A stretch of DNA of 64,000 bases from contig OY970321.1 of NCBI GenBank assembly GCA_963716735.1, positions 2,170,001-2,234,000 of the forward strand, read 5' to 3'. Positions 41,425 to 49,502 of the stretch are shown here, one piece after another. How positions within the stretch are numbered: position 1 is the stretch's first letter; each line of letters begins with the position of its first letter. The notes under the pieces were generated by a model, which did no database searches, was not told the origin of the DNA, and worked only from the letters and a program-made list of their open reading frames with translations. This DNA is from VRUE01 sp963716735 (GTDB lineage Bacteria; Actinomycetota; Thermoleophilia; Solirubrobacterales; 70-9). The position numbers and the translations under genes were made by a program.

Positions 41425-42498
41425 ATGCCGACCGCGATAGTCACTGGCTCGGGGGGCCTGATCGGCTCAGAGTCCGTCCGCCGTTTCATCGAGGCCGGTT
41501 GGGACATCGTCGGGATCGAGAACGACATGCGTGCTCGCTTCTTCGGCGAGGAGGCCTCGACCGCGCACGTGACCGAGGGACTGCGCGAGGGCTATGCCGA
41601 GTTCCGCTCGCTCGACCTCGACATCCGCGACGCCGAGGGCATCAATCGCGCCTTCGCCGATCTGGGGGGCAAGCTCGATGCCGTCATCCACACCGCCGCC
41701 CAGCCTTCGCACGACTGGGCGGCCCGGGAGCCGCAGACCGACTTCGGCGTCAACGCGCTCGGCACGCTCAACCTGCTCGAGGCGGCGCGCGAGCACGCCC
41801 CGGACGTGCCCTTCATCTTCTGCTCGACCAACAAGGTCTACGGCGACACGCCCAACCGCCTGCCGCTGGAAGAGCTCGAGAAGCGGCTCGAACTGCCCGA
41901 GTCCCACCCCTTCCACAAGGGCATCGACACCTCGATGTCGATCGACCGTTCGACCCACTCGCTCTTCGGCGTCTCCAAGGCGGCGGCCGACCTGCTCGTG
42001 CAGGAGTACGGCCGCTACTTCGACATGCCGACCGTCTGCTTCCGCGGCGGCTGCCTGACCGGCCCCCAGCACGCCGGCGCCCAGCTGCACGGCTTCCTCG
42101 CCTACCTGATGAAGTGCACGGTCACCGGCACCCCCTACACCGTCTTCGGCTACGGCGGCAAGCAGGTCCGCGACAACATCCACAGCGCCGACCTGGTCGC
42201 CTGCTTCCAGTCCTTCCAGCGCGCCCCCCGCGCCGGCGCCGTCTACAACATGGGTGGCGGGCGCCGCAGCAACTGCTCGATGCTCGAGGCGATCGACGTC
42301 TGCGAGCGGATCAGCGACCGCAAGCTGCAGTGGGAGCTGAGCGACGAGAATCGCATCGGCGACCACCGCTGGTGGATCTCCGACGTTTCAGACTTCGCCG
42401 CCGACTACCCCGACTGGCAGCCGCGCTACGGCATCGACGAGATCCTCCAGGAGATGTACGAGCAGAACGTCGAGCGCTGGATGGCGACCGCGGGCTGA
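41425..42498 (+). CDS. NAD-dependent epimerase/dehydratase, second RfbE-like SDR
   Basis: 357 aa. VTGSGGLIGSESVRRF Rossmann loop, EFRSLDLDIRDAEGINRAF, HTAAQPSHDWAAR, INLLEAAR-like helix, FCSTNKVYGDTPNRLPL (as in tyvelose epimerases), a catalytic Ser with FGVSKAAADLLVQEY in place of YxxxK, CFRGGCLTGPQHAG, GKQVRDNIHSADLV and YNMGGGRRSNCSMLE. The usual Tyr of YxxxK is Phe here (FGVSK), which is odd for an active SDR and deserves checking. Length equals the divergent partner. Confidence 0.8.
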   Translation: MPTAIVTGSGGLIGSESVRRFIEAGWDIVGIENDMRARFFGEEASTAHVTEGLREGYAEFRSLDLDIRDAEGINRAFADLGGKLDAVIHTAAQPSHDWAAREPQTDFGVNALGTLNLLEAAREHAPDVPFIFCSTNKVYGDTPNRLPLEELEKRLELPESHPFHKGIDTSMSIDRSTHSLFGVSKAAADLLVQEYGRYFDMPTVCFRGGCLTGPQHAGAQLHGFLAYLMKCTVTGTPYTVFGYGGKQVRDNIHSADLVACFQSFQRAPRAGAVYNMGGGRRSNCSMLEAIDVCERISDRKLQWELSDENRIGDHRWWISDVSDFAADYPDWQPRYGIDEILQEMYEQNVERWMATAG

Positions 42499-42500
42499 AG

Positions 42501-44168
42501 CTAGCCGGCTTCGCGACCGAGGCCGCAGACCGTCGCCGGGCCGCCTTCGAGCTGCATCTTCCAGGGGACGGTGGAGAGGTCGCGGGGGATCGGCAGCGCC
42601 AGTGCTTCGCCGGCGCCGACGCCCGTCTGGAAGTCGACCGGGAACTGCCTCCCCGTCGCGAACCGCCTCATCCTGATGTCGGTCACCGGTTTCGCGCCGG
42701 CGGCGATCGCGACACCGCCGGGCGGGACCTCGAACACGCGGGAGCCGGCGACGGCGAAGCACCCGTCGCTCGGTACCGCCGAGCGGGGGATCGGTTCGAC
42801 CGCGATCCGCAGGGCGTTGAGCAGCACCTTGTCGGCGGCGAAGCGTGCGGGCTCCGGACTGCTCTGCAGCTCTGGGACGGTGAAGGCAGGAGAACCAAAT
42901 GCGTCCACCGCGGAGAAATAGGAGCCGGCGTCGATGTGGTCGAAATTCGTATCGGCGAATTCCTCGTCGAGGTAGAAGCCCGGTTCGACCGTGTTCCTGG
43001 CGATCTCCAGTGCAGTCAGGTTCGCTTCGATGATCTGGCTGGTCCTCCGGTAGAAGTCATAGGACTGCTGGATGAGGAGTCCATTGCCGGCGAGCGAGAC
43101 GGCGACGGCGATCAGCGCTGGAGGCAATAGGCGCCGGTCGAGCTTCAGGCCACTCAGCATTCCGGCGGCGACGAGCAAGACCATCGCCGCGCCGGGGTAC
43201 TGGTAGCGGCTCGCCCACGGCACCCGGCCCGGCTTGACCGCGATCCCGCCGAAGACCCAGAACGCGATCGCGATCGCGATGACGACCCAGAGTGAGCGCG
43301 GGATGCGTTCGAGTTTGTAGAGGCGCCATGCCGCGAGCGCCCCGAGGCCGACGGCAAGCGGGCGCCCCCAGTCGAGGCCCGGCGGCGAGGGCAGGCCTTC
43401 GCCCATGGTCGCCAGGCCGGCCAGCGCTCCGCTCGCGGTGGCGAATGAGTCGAGCGCGAATATGGGCGCGGTAGCGATGTTGTGCAGTGTCACCGAGCTT
43501 TGGCCGCTGTTCCCCCAGCCGAGCCACCAGATCCCGTAGAGGACGACCGGCACCGCGACGACGAAGGCGCGCCGCCGCCAATCGCGGTCGGTCCGGCGCA
43601 GGACCACGTCCACGATGGCGCCGACGGCGAAGGCGAGCCAGAGGCTGGAGAAGAGCATCGCGCCGACCAGCCAGGCGCAGGCGAGGCGGTCGCCGACGCT
43701 GTCTCGCCGGTCGAGGGCCACGAGCATGCCGAGGCCACAGGCCATCGAGCCGAGAAAGGTGATCGAGGCGAACCAGAAGAGGTCTTCGAAGGCTGCGCCG
43801 AGGAAGAGGATGGGCAGCGTCATCAGCAGGGCGCCCCAGCCGCCGATCCGGCGCCTGATCCAGACGAAGAGGAACCAGGCGCCGAGCAGGAGCATGGCGG
43901 TCGAGGCGATGCGGAAGGGCACCAACGATCCCATGCCGAAGCCGGACAGCAAGAGCTTCCAGATCACGACCGCGCCGCCGACAAGGTGCTCGTTGGCCGG
44001 CGTCAGGAAGGCGTCGGCGTTGAAGTCGCGCCGGTAGAGGATGTAGGTCCAGTCGTCGAGGATGAAGGTCAGCCTCGAGCCGAGGACGACGATCACGACC
44101 CCGGCCACGAGCATCGCCGCCGCGAGCAGCAGCGACGCTGGGTTCTTCAGTCGGATTGCCCCGCCCAC
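42501..44168 (-). CDS. Polytopic membrane protein of the four-member family (member 4)
   Basis: 555 aa from a GTG start. Blocks shared with member 3: FILDDWTYILYRRDFNAD, TPANEHLVGGAVVIWKLL, LFLGAAFEDLFWFASITFLG, LDRRDSVGDRLAC, RRRAFVVAVPVVLYGIWW, RIPRSLWVVIAIAIAFW and FGSPAFTVPELQSSPEPARF. It ends GPATVCGL. Member 3 and 4 similarity is high enough to suggest a recent duplication separated by the epimerase block. A TAGGTT box ends 6 nt before the GTG. Confidence 0.65.
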   Translation of the reverse strand: MGGAIRLKNPASLLLAAAMLVAGVVIVVLGSRLTFILDDWTYILYRRDFNADAFLTPANEHLVGGAVVIWKLLLSGFGMGSLVPFRIASTAMLLLGAWFLFVWIRRRIGGWGALLMTLPILFLGAAFEDLFWFASITFLGSMACGLGMLVALDRRDSVGDRLACAWLVGAMLFSSLWLAFAVGAIVDVVLRRTDRDWRRRAFVVAVPVVLYGIWWLGWGNSGQSSVTLHNIATAPIFALDSFATASGALAGLATMGEGLPSPPGLDWGRPLAVGLGALAAWRLYKLERIPRSLWVVIAIAIAFWVFGGIAVKPGRVPWASRYQYPGAAMVLLVAAGMLSGLKLDRRLLPPALIAVAVSLAGNGLLIQQSYDFYRRTSQIIEANLTALEIARNTVEPGFYLDEEFADTNFDHIDAGSYFSAVDAFGSPAFTVPELQSSPEPARFAADKVLLNALRIAVEPIPRSAVPSDGCFAVAGSRVFEVPPGGVAIAAGAKPVTDIRMRRFATGRQFPVDFQTGVGAGEALALPIPRDLSTVPWKMQLEGGPATVCGLGREAG

Positions 44169-44173
44169 GCCGG

Positions 44174-44184
44174 TAACCTATCTG
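44174..44184. promoter_or_regulatory. Overlapping divergent -10 boxes (member 4 and ABC exporter)
   Basis: The minus strand reads TAGGTT (44180-44175), 6 nt before GTG 44168. On the plus strand TAACCT (44174-44179) or the overlapping CTATCT lies 7-11 nt before TTG 44191. The two starts are only 22 bp apart. Confidence 0.4.
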
Positions 44185-44190
44185 CCCCTC

Positions 44191-45420
44191 TTGACGCTCC
44201 CCGCCCCATCCCCAGTCGCGATCGAGGCCAGCGGCGTCGAGAAGACCTTTCGCATCCCCACCCAGCGGGTCGACTCGTTGAAGGAGCGGTTGACCACCTT
44301 CTCCGGCGGGGACTACCGTGAGCTGCGCGCCCTGCGAGACGTTTCCTTCGAGGTCGAGCGGGGGGAGTTCTTCGGCATCGTCGGCCGCAACGGCTCGGGC
44401 AAGAGCACCCTGCTGAAGATCCTCGCCAGCATCTACGCGGCGGACGCCGGACGGGTGCGGATGGCCGGCCGCCTCGCCCCCTTTATCGAGCTTGGCGTCG
44501 GCTTCAACAACGAGCTGACCGCGCGCGAGAACGTCGAGCTGAACGGGGTGATGATGGGCCTCACGCGGCGCGACGCGCGCAGCCGCCTCGGCGCGGTGCT
44601 GGAGTTCGCCGAGCTGGAGGAGTTCGTCGACCTCAAACTGAAGAACTACTCCTCGGGGATGCTGGTCCGCCTCGCCTTCTCGGTGATGATCCAGTCCGAC
44701 GCCGAGATCCTCCTGATCGACGAGGTGCTGGCGGTCGGCGATGCCTCCTTCCAGCAGAAGTGCGCCGACGTCTTCTATGAGATCCGCGACTCCGATCGGA
44801 CCGTCGTCTTCGTCACCCATGACATGAGCGCGGTCGAGCAGTACTGCCACCGGGCGATGCTGCTTCACGATGGCGCTGTGCGGGCTATCGGCGCGGCCGA
44901 CGAGGTGGCGCGCAGCTACCTTCGCCTCAACTTCGAGCAGGCTCCGAGCGACGGCGATGCAGATATGGGCGGGGTCGCCGACATCACGCTCAGCGACGTC
45001 TGGCTCGAGGACGGTGAGGGCCAGCGCATCACCAATGTCGAAAAGGGCTCTGAGCTGCGCTTCGGCGCGACGTTCGAAGCCCATCGCAAGGTCGAGGGCC
45101 CGAGCTTCGGGTTTGCTTTCACCAACGCCGACGGGGTCGAGGTGACTGGGTTTGGCCTCGGCCTCTCCGGCGACGTACCCGACCTGCTCGAGCCGGGACA
45201 GCGGGTGAGCCTGAGCGGTGAGATCGAGAACCGGCTGGCACCCGGCCGTTACGTGACCAAGTGCTGGGTCCACCGGAACCACAACTTTGCCGACCTCGTC
45301 CTGCACTCGCCCCACGTGCTCGACTTCGTCGTCTACGGCAAAGACGGCGCGGGTGTGGTTGCTCTCAACCACGAGATCGTGGCGACGGTTGAGACCAAGG
45401 CGCCAGTGGAGGGATCGTGA
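44191..45420 (+). CDS. wzt: Polysaccharide ABC exporter ATP-binding subunit (Wzt-like)
   Basis: 409 aa from a TTG start chosen by promoter position. ABC motifs: Walker A GRNGSGKST (from residue 65), KNYSSGM signature, ILLIDEVLAVGD (Walker B) and the H-loop in VFVTHDMSAVEQY. After about residue 245 a C-terminal beta-sandwich follows (ADITLSDVWLEDGEG ... YVTKCWVHRNHNF), like the Wzt carbohydrate-binding domain that recognises modified chain ends. It pairs with the permease through a GTGA overlap. This is the only glycan exporter in the window. Confidence 0.9.
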   Translation: MTLPAPSPVAIEASGVEKTFRIPTQRVDSLKERLTTFSGGDYRELRALRDVSFEVERGEFFGIVGRNGSGKSTLLKILASIYAADAGRVRMAGRLAPFIELGVGFNNELTARENVELNGVMMGLTRRDARSRLGAVLEFAELEEFVDLKLKNYSSGMLVRLAFSVMIQSDAEILLIDEVLAVGDASFQQKCADVFYEIRDSDRTVVFVTHDMSAVEQYCHRAMLLHDGAVRAIGAADEVARSYLRLNFEQAPSDGDADMGGVADITLSDVWLEDGEGQRITNVEKGSELRFGATFEAHRKVEGPSFGFAFTNADGVEVTGFGLGLSGDVPDLLEPGQRVSLSGEIENRLAPGRYVTKCWVHRNHNFADLVLHSPHVLDFVVYGKDGAGVVALNHEIVATVETKAPVEGS

Positions 45421-46268
45421 ACGCCGAGCCCTCGACCATGGAGTTGCGCGAGGTCACCGGCCCGTCCGCAATCGGCGGCGGTCGCCACCGCTTCTTCGAG
45501 TTGCTCTGGCTGATGTCGGTGACCGAGTTCAAGAAAACCTTCTTCGGCACCGTGCTCGGCTACGTCTGGTCGCTGATGCGGCCGCTGCTGCTCTTCGCCG
45601 TGCTGCTCCTCGTCTTCACCCAGGTCTTCAAACTCGGCAGTGAAGTGCCGCATTACGAAGTCCTGCTGCTCTTCAACATCGTCCTCTTCGGCGTCTTCCT
45701 GGAGGGGACCAGCGGTGCCGTTGGAGCGGTACTGGGGCAGGAGGGGATCGTTCGCAAGACCCAGTTCCCGCGCCTCGTCATCCCCCTCGCGGTCGTCCTG
45801 ACGGCGGTCTTCACCCTCGGGCTCAACATGATCGTCGTCTTCGTCTTCATGCTCGCCTTTGGCATCGCGCCGATGTGGACCTGGCTTTTGTTCCTCCCGC
45901 TCATTCTCGTGCCGCTCCTGGTCTTCATCTGCGCCCTTGCGATGCTGCTCTCTGCGCTAAACGTCCGCTTCCGCGACGTGGCGATCATCTGGACGGTGGT
46001 GGCGACGGCGCTCAACTATGCGACCCCGATCCTCTATCCGCTGGAAATAATCCCCGAATCGCTGCGGCATGCCCTCATGGCAAATCCGCTTGCCCCCCTC
46101 TTCCAGCAGGCGCACATCTGGATGATCAATCCGCATGCGGAAGGTGTGCGGGCCGCCGCCGGTGGCCCCCTGCCGCTGATCGCCGCGGCCGTCATCTACG
46201 TCGTCGTTTGCGTTGCCGGCGTCTGGGTCTTCAACCGCGAGGCGCCGCGCATCGCCGAGCAGCTCTGA
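45417..46268 (+). CDS. wzm: Polysaccharide ABC exporter permease (Wzm/ABC-2 type)
   Basis: 283 aa, six membrane helices of the ABC-2 type. Landmarks: ELLWLMSVTEFKKTFFGTVLGYVWSL (amphipathic gate helix; shown in part), VFTQVFKLG, QFPRLVIPLAVVLTAVF, LLSALNVRFRDVAIIW, NYATPILYPLEIIPESLR and NPLAPLFQQAHIW. GTG start overlapping the ATPase stop. Together the pair moves a lipid-linked glycan to the outer face. Confidence 0.92.
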   Translation: MNAEPSTMELREVTGPSAIGGGRHRFFELLWLMSVTEFKKTFFGTVLGYVWSLMRPLLLFAVLLLVFTQVFKLGSEVPHYEVLLLFNIVLFGVFLEGTSGAVGAVLGQEGIVRKTQFPRLVIPLAVVLTAVFTLGLNMIVVFVFMLAFGIAPMWTWLLFLPLILVPLLVFICALAMLLSALNVRFRDVAIIWTVVATALNYATPILYPLEIIPESLRHALMANPLAPLFQQAHIWMINPHAEGVRAAAGGPLPLIAAAVIYVVVCVAGVWVFNREAPRIAEQL

Positions 46269-46317
46269 GCAGTGGGCGCTACTTTCCCTCTCGGGGCCGT
46301 TTCAGGGTGATGCGTTG

Positions 46318-47445
46318 ATGAGAAAACTGACAGGGGCGTTTGTCGTGGTCGTGGCGCTGCTCGGGCTGCCGGCGGCCGCCGCCGCGGTTGGCCCGGCGCC
46401 GTCCGGTTTTGCCGTCGGAATCTCGCCCCAGACGCCAGCCGGCAAAGAGGACTACGCGCTGATGGCGGAGGCGGGTCTGACGAGCCTGCGGCTGCCGCTT
46501 GGCTGGGGCAGCGTCGAGCCCCAGAGCCCTTACTTCGCCGCACCCGACTGGTCTGACTTCGACCGCTCCGTCGCGCTTGCCGCCGAATCCGGAATGCGCG
46601 TCTTCCCGTTCGTCTGGGGGAGCCCGTCGTGGGTCGCCGGCCAGGGGCTGGTGGAACCCGTTCGCAATGCCTGGGAGGGCCGCGCCTGGGCCTCCTTCCT
46701 GCGCCAGGCAGTACGGCGCTACGGCCCCTATGGGTCCTTCTGGGGGGAAAACCCGGAGCTGCCATTCCTGCCGATCCGTGACTGGGAGATCTGGAACGAG
46801 GAGAACATCGTCACCTTCTCCGCGCGTCCCGACCCGTCGCGCTACGCGCGTCTGTTGCGGATCGCCGGCCGCGCCATCCACCGCGCCGATCCTGGCGCGA
46901 AAGCGATCCTCGGCGGCCTTTTCGGCCGCCCTCTGCAGGTGCCGCCAAACATTCCCTCCGGCGCCTTCCTCAACGGCGTCTACCGGGCCGGCCACATAAG
47001 GCCCTTCTTCGACGGCGTGGCGCTGCACCCCTACGTCGCCGATGCGAGCGCGATGGAACCTCAGATTCGCAACCTGCGCCGCATCATGCGGCGCCATCGC
47101 GACGGTGCCACGCCGATCTACGTCACCGAGCTGGGCTGGGGCTCGGACAGCTTCCAGACCCGTTGGGAGCGCGGCATGTGGGGCCAGGCTCGCGAGCTCG
47201 ACCAGGCCTTCTCGATGCTCACCGACCACAGCCGCTCCTGGCGCATCGCCGGTGTCTGGTGGTTCTCCTGGGCCGACGCGGGCCGTCTTTGCCAGTTCTG
47301 CGATTCGGCCGGCCTGCTCACCGGCGACCGCGAAGCCAAGCCCGCCTGGTACCGCTTCACCGAATGGACCGGCGGCGACCCCGAAATCGTCCCGCGCGTC
47401 AGCTTCGGCGAGGAACCGGTGGACGTCGTCGACTCAGCCGGCTGA
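46318..47445 (+). CDS. Secreted clan GH-A glycosidase-like protein, paralogue 2
   Basis: 375 aa. Signal peptide (LTGAFVVVVALLGLPAAAAA), then a TIM barrel: TSLRLPLGWGSVEP, VFPFVWGSPSWVA, acid/base Glu161 in WEIWNEENIV, FDGVALHPYVAD and nucleophile Glu271 in IYVTELGWGSD. A Cys pair in RLCQFCDSAGLL is shared with paralogue 1 (NFCDSVGFF). It follows the ABC exporter by 50 bp on the same strand, which fits processing of the exported glycan. Convergent with the methyltransferase gene (12-bp overlap). Confidence 0.8.
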   Translation: MRKLTGAFVVVVALLGLPAAAAAVGPAPSGFAVGISPQTPAGKEDYALMAEAGLTSLRLPLGWGSVEPQSPYFAAPDWSDFDRSVALAAESGMRVFPFVWGSPSWVAGQGLVEPVRNAWEGRAWASFLRQAVRRYGPYGSFWGENPELPFLPIRDWEIWNEENIVTFSARPDPSRYARLLRIAGRAIHRADPGAKAILGGLFGRPLQVPPNIPSGAFLNGVYRAGHIRPFFDGVALHPYVADASAMEPQIRNLRRIMRRHRDGATPIYVTELGWGSDSFQTRWERGMWGQARELDQAFSMLTDHSRSWRIAGVWWFSWADAGRLCQFCDSAGLLTGDREAKPAWYRFTEWTGGDPEIVPRVSFGEEPVDVVDSAG

Positions 47446-48321
47446 GCGGAAGAGATTGACCGAGCCGATGCGGCGCATCGCGTACTGGTCGTAGGGCAGG
47501 TCGCCGCGCCAGCGGTTGTGCGCCTCGGCGGAGACGAAGTAAGTCTCGGGGTCGCTTTCCATCGCCTCGATCTGGCCCGCCAGGTCCCGCTCGGAGAGGC
47601 CGAGGGCGGCGACGATCGCGTCGAGTTTCTCGCGGTGCTCCTCGGCGCCCCAGCCGGCGAGGACGTGATCGACGGCGTGGATCGAGCAGCCGTTGCGCTT
47701 CTGTACCAGCTCGTGGCCGGCTTCGACCACCCTGGCGACGTGCTCGAGTGGCACATGCTCGAGCACCGAGATCGAGAAGACCGCGCCGAAGTCGTCGCCG
47801 ACGTCCTCGTTCGGTGGGAAGAGCTCGCGGACGAAATGCACATCGGGGTAGGCGCTCTGGAAGCGCTTGAACTCGCGCGGGCCGTTGCCGCCGCCCATGT
47901 AGTCGTCGACCACGGTCACGTCGTAACCGAGGCGCGAGAGCATCCCCGCTACCAGCGGCTCGCCGGCACCGATCTCGAGGATGCGGTCGCCGCGCTCGAC
48001 GTTGCCGAGGATCGCCTTGATCGCCCAGCAGCGCTGCAGGTCCTTCATGTCGAAGCTCGCTCCGGCGAGGCCGGTGAGGTGGTCGGCGCTGTCGGCGAAA
48101 TCGCGCACGGTGCCATAGGAGATCGCTGCTAGCGGGAAGTCGCCGACGTAGCGCTCGGCGATCGGCCACAGCGCGCTGTCGGCGATCGTCCAGGCCGAGG
48201 CGTTGGCGCCGGGCGTCGCCCCCGAGGGGGCGTAGAGCGCGGCCTTGCCCGCCAGTTTGCGCAGCAGCGGCGAACGCGCCGCGGCGGCGCGCAGGCGTTG
48301 GGCCTGTGCCGTCGCGCTCAC
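47434..48321 (-). CDS. SAM-dependent methyltransferase
   Basis: 295 aa from a GTG whose GTGA overlap with the upstream GT4 stop decides the start; an ATG at 48357 lies inside the GT4 gene. The class I motif is RILEIGAGEPLVAGML, followed by VTVVDDYMGGGNGP, FGAVFSISVLEHVPLEHV and a C-terminal MESDPETYFVSAEAHNRW. As part of a glycosyltransferase operon it probably methylates the glycan, for example as a chain-length cap recognised by the Wzt C-terminal domain; this last step is inference. Confidence 0.82.
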   Translation of the reverse strand: MSATAQAQRLRAAAARSPLLRKLAGKAALYAPSGATPGANASAWTIADSALWPIAERYVGDFPLAAISYGTVRDFADSADHLTGLAGASFDMKDLQRCWAIKAILGNVERGDRILEIGAGEPLVAGMLSRLGYDVTVVDDYMGGGNGPREFKRFQSAYPDVHFVRELFPPNEDVGDDFGAVFSISVLEHVPLEHVARVVEAGHELVQKRNGCSIHAVDHVLAGWGAEEHREKLDAIVAALGLSERDLAGQIEAMESDPETYFVSAEAHNRWRGDLPYDQYAMRRIGSVNLFRSAG

Positions 48322-49502
48322 GCTGAGGAACCCACTGGCCGGCCGCTGGCCGAGCACTCGCGCAGGAACGCACCCAGCCCTTCGGCGTTCGCCCGCCAGC
48401 TCAGCTGCTCGGCGGCGAAGCGGCGCGCGCCGGCGCCGAGGCGCCCGGCCAGCTCGCGGTCGGCAAGCAGCTGTTCGATGTTGACGACGATCTCCATTGC
48501 GTTTCCCTGCTCCAGTAGGAGGGCACTCTCTCCGTGCGTGAGGTCATTGCCGATGTTGCAGTGCGGCAAGATAACCGGCCGCCCCATCGCCAGGAACTCC
48601 GGCAGCTTGGAGGGCAGGCGGTAGCGGTTGAAGTCATCGGGTGGCCCGGGCTGGACGTAGGCGTCGGCCATCGCCAGATAGGCGGGGATCTCCCGCCAGG
48701 CGATCGGGCCGAGCTCGATCACGCCGTCGCCGAGGGCGCGGAAGGCGCGCGGGTCGGGCCCGCCGAATTCGGAATGGCCGAGGCGGACGAGGCGCACCCT
48801 GTGCCCGCGCCGCTGCAGCAGCTTGACGGCGAGGTAGAGGCTCAGCATCTCGTGCTGGTTGGCGTAGTGGATCGTGCCGTGGTAGACGAGGACGAAGTCC
48901 TCGGGCCCGAGGCCGAGTCGCTCACGCGGGTGTGGCTCGAGGTCGGGGTGGAAGCGCTCGAGGTCGATGCCGGGGCGAGCCAGCGCGTGCGGTCGGCCGG
49001 CACGGTTGAACTCGTTGAGCGCCTCCGTGATCACCGTGATCCCGGCAGCGCCGTCGAGGAACTCGCGGTGGTGGGTGGGGTGGATCAGGTCGGGTGGCGC
49101 GAGGCTGTCCTGCTGGCGTAGCGGCAGTCGCTGCAGTTCGGCCAGCGAGCGCCCCGTCGCCGATTCGATCAGCAGCTCCTCGTTGTCCTCGAGGTGGATG
49201 GCGTAAGGGGCGCCGAGTTGCCGCACCGCCTCCATCGTCATCCGTCGCACCGGCTCGCGCGGCGTCCAGCCGAGGACGATCGTCTCCCGCGGGTCGCGGC
49301 GCATCTCGCCGAGCTTGCGCTCGAGGTCGTCGTGGGAGATGCACTCGAAGCGTGGCTCGCCGACCGCCGCCGCTCGCGCCGGGTCGCCGCGCCCGGCCAC
49401 GGTCACCTCCCAGCCGAGGTCGGTCAGCTCGTTGCCGAAGTGGTAGGCCTGGATCCCGCTGTTGACGTCGAACGGGCCGAAGTAGACGACGAGGAGCCTC
49501 AT
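48318..49502 (-). CDS. GT4 family glycosyltransferase
   Basis: 394 aa GT-B enzyme. N-domain: LLVVYFGPFDVNSGIQAYHFGNEL (in part). C-domain: VLVYHGTIHYANQHEMLSLYLA, IELGPIAWREIPAYLAMADAYVQPGPPDD, SKLPEFLAMGRPVILP and GESALLLEQGNAMEIV. The E of KLPEFLAMGRP is the conserved donor-phosphate/ribose Glu. Donor and acceptor not inferable. ATGA overlap with the upstream double GT2. Confidence 0.88.
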   Translation of the reverse strand: MRLLVVYFGPFDVNSGIQAYHFGNELTDLGWEVTVAGRGDPARAAAVGEPRFECISHDDLERKLGEMRRDPRETIVLGWTPREPVRRMTMEAVRQLGAPYAIHLEDNEELLIESATGRSLAELQRLPLRQQDSLAPPDLIHPTHHREFLDGAAGITVITEALNEFNRAGRPHALARPGIDLERFHPDLEPHPRERLGLGPEDFVLVYHGTIHYANQHEMLSLYLAVKLLQRRGHRVRLVRLGHSEFGGPDPRAFRALGDGVIELGPIAWREIPAYLAMADAYVQPGPPDDFNRYRLPSKLPEFLAMGRPVILPHCNIGNDLTHGESALLLEQGNAMEIVVNIEQLLADRELAGRLGAGARRFAAEQLSWRANAEGLGAFLRECSASGRPVGSSA

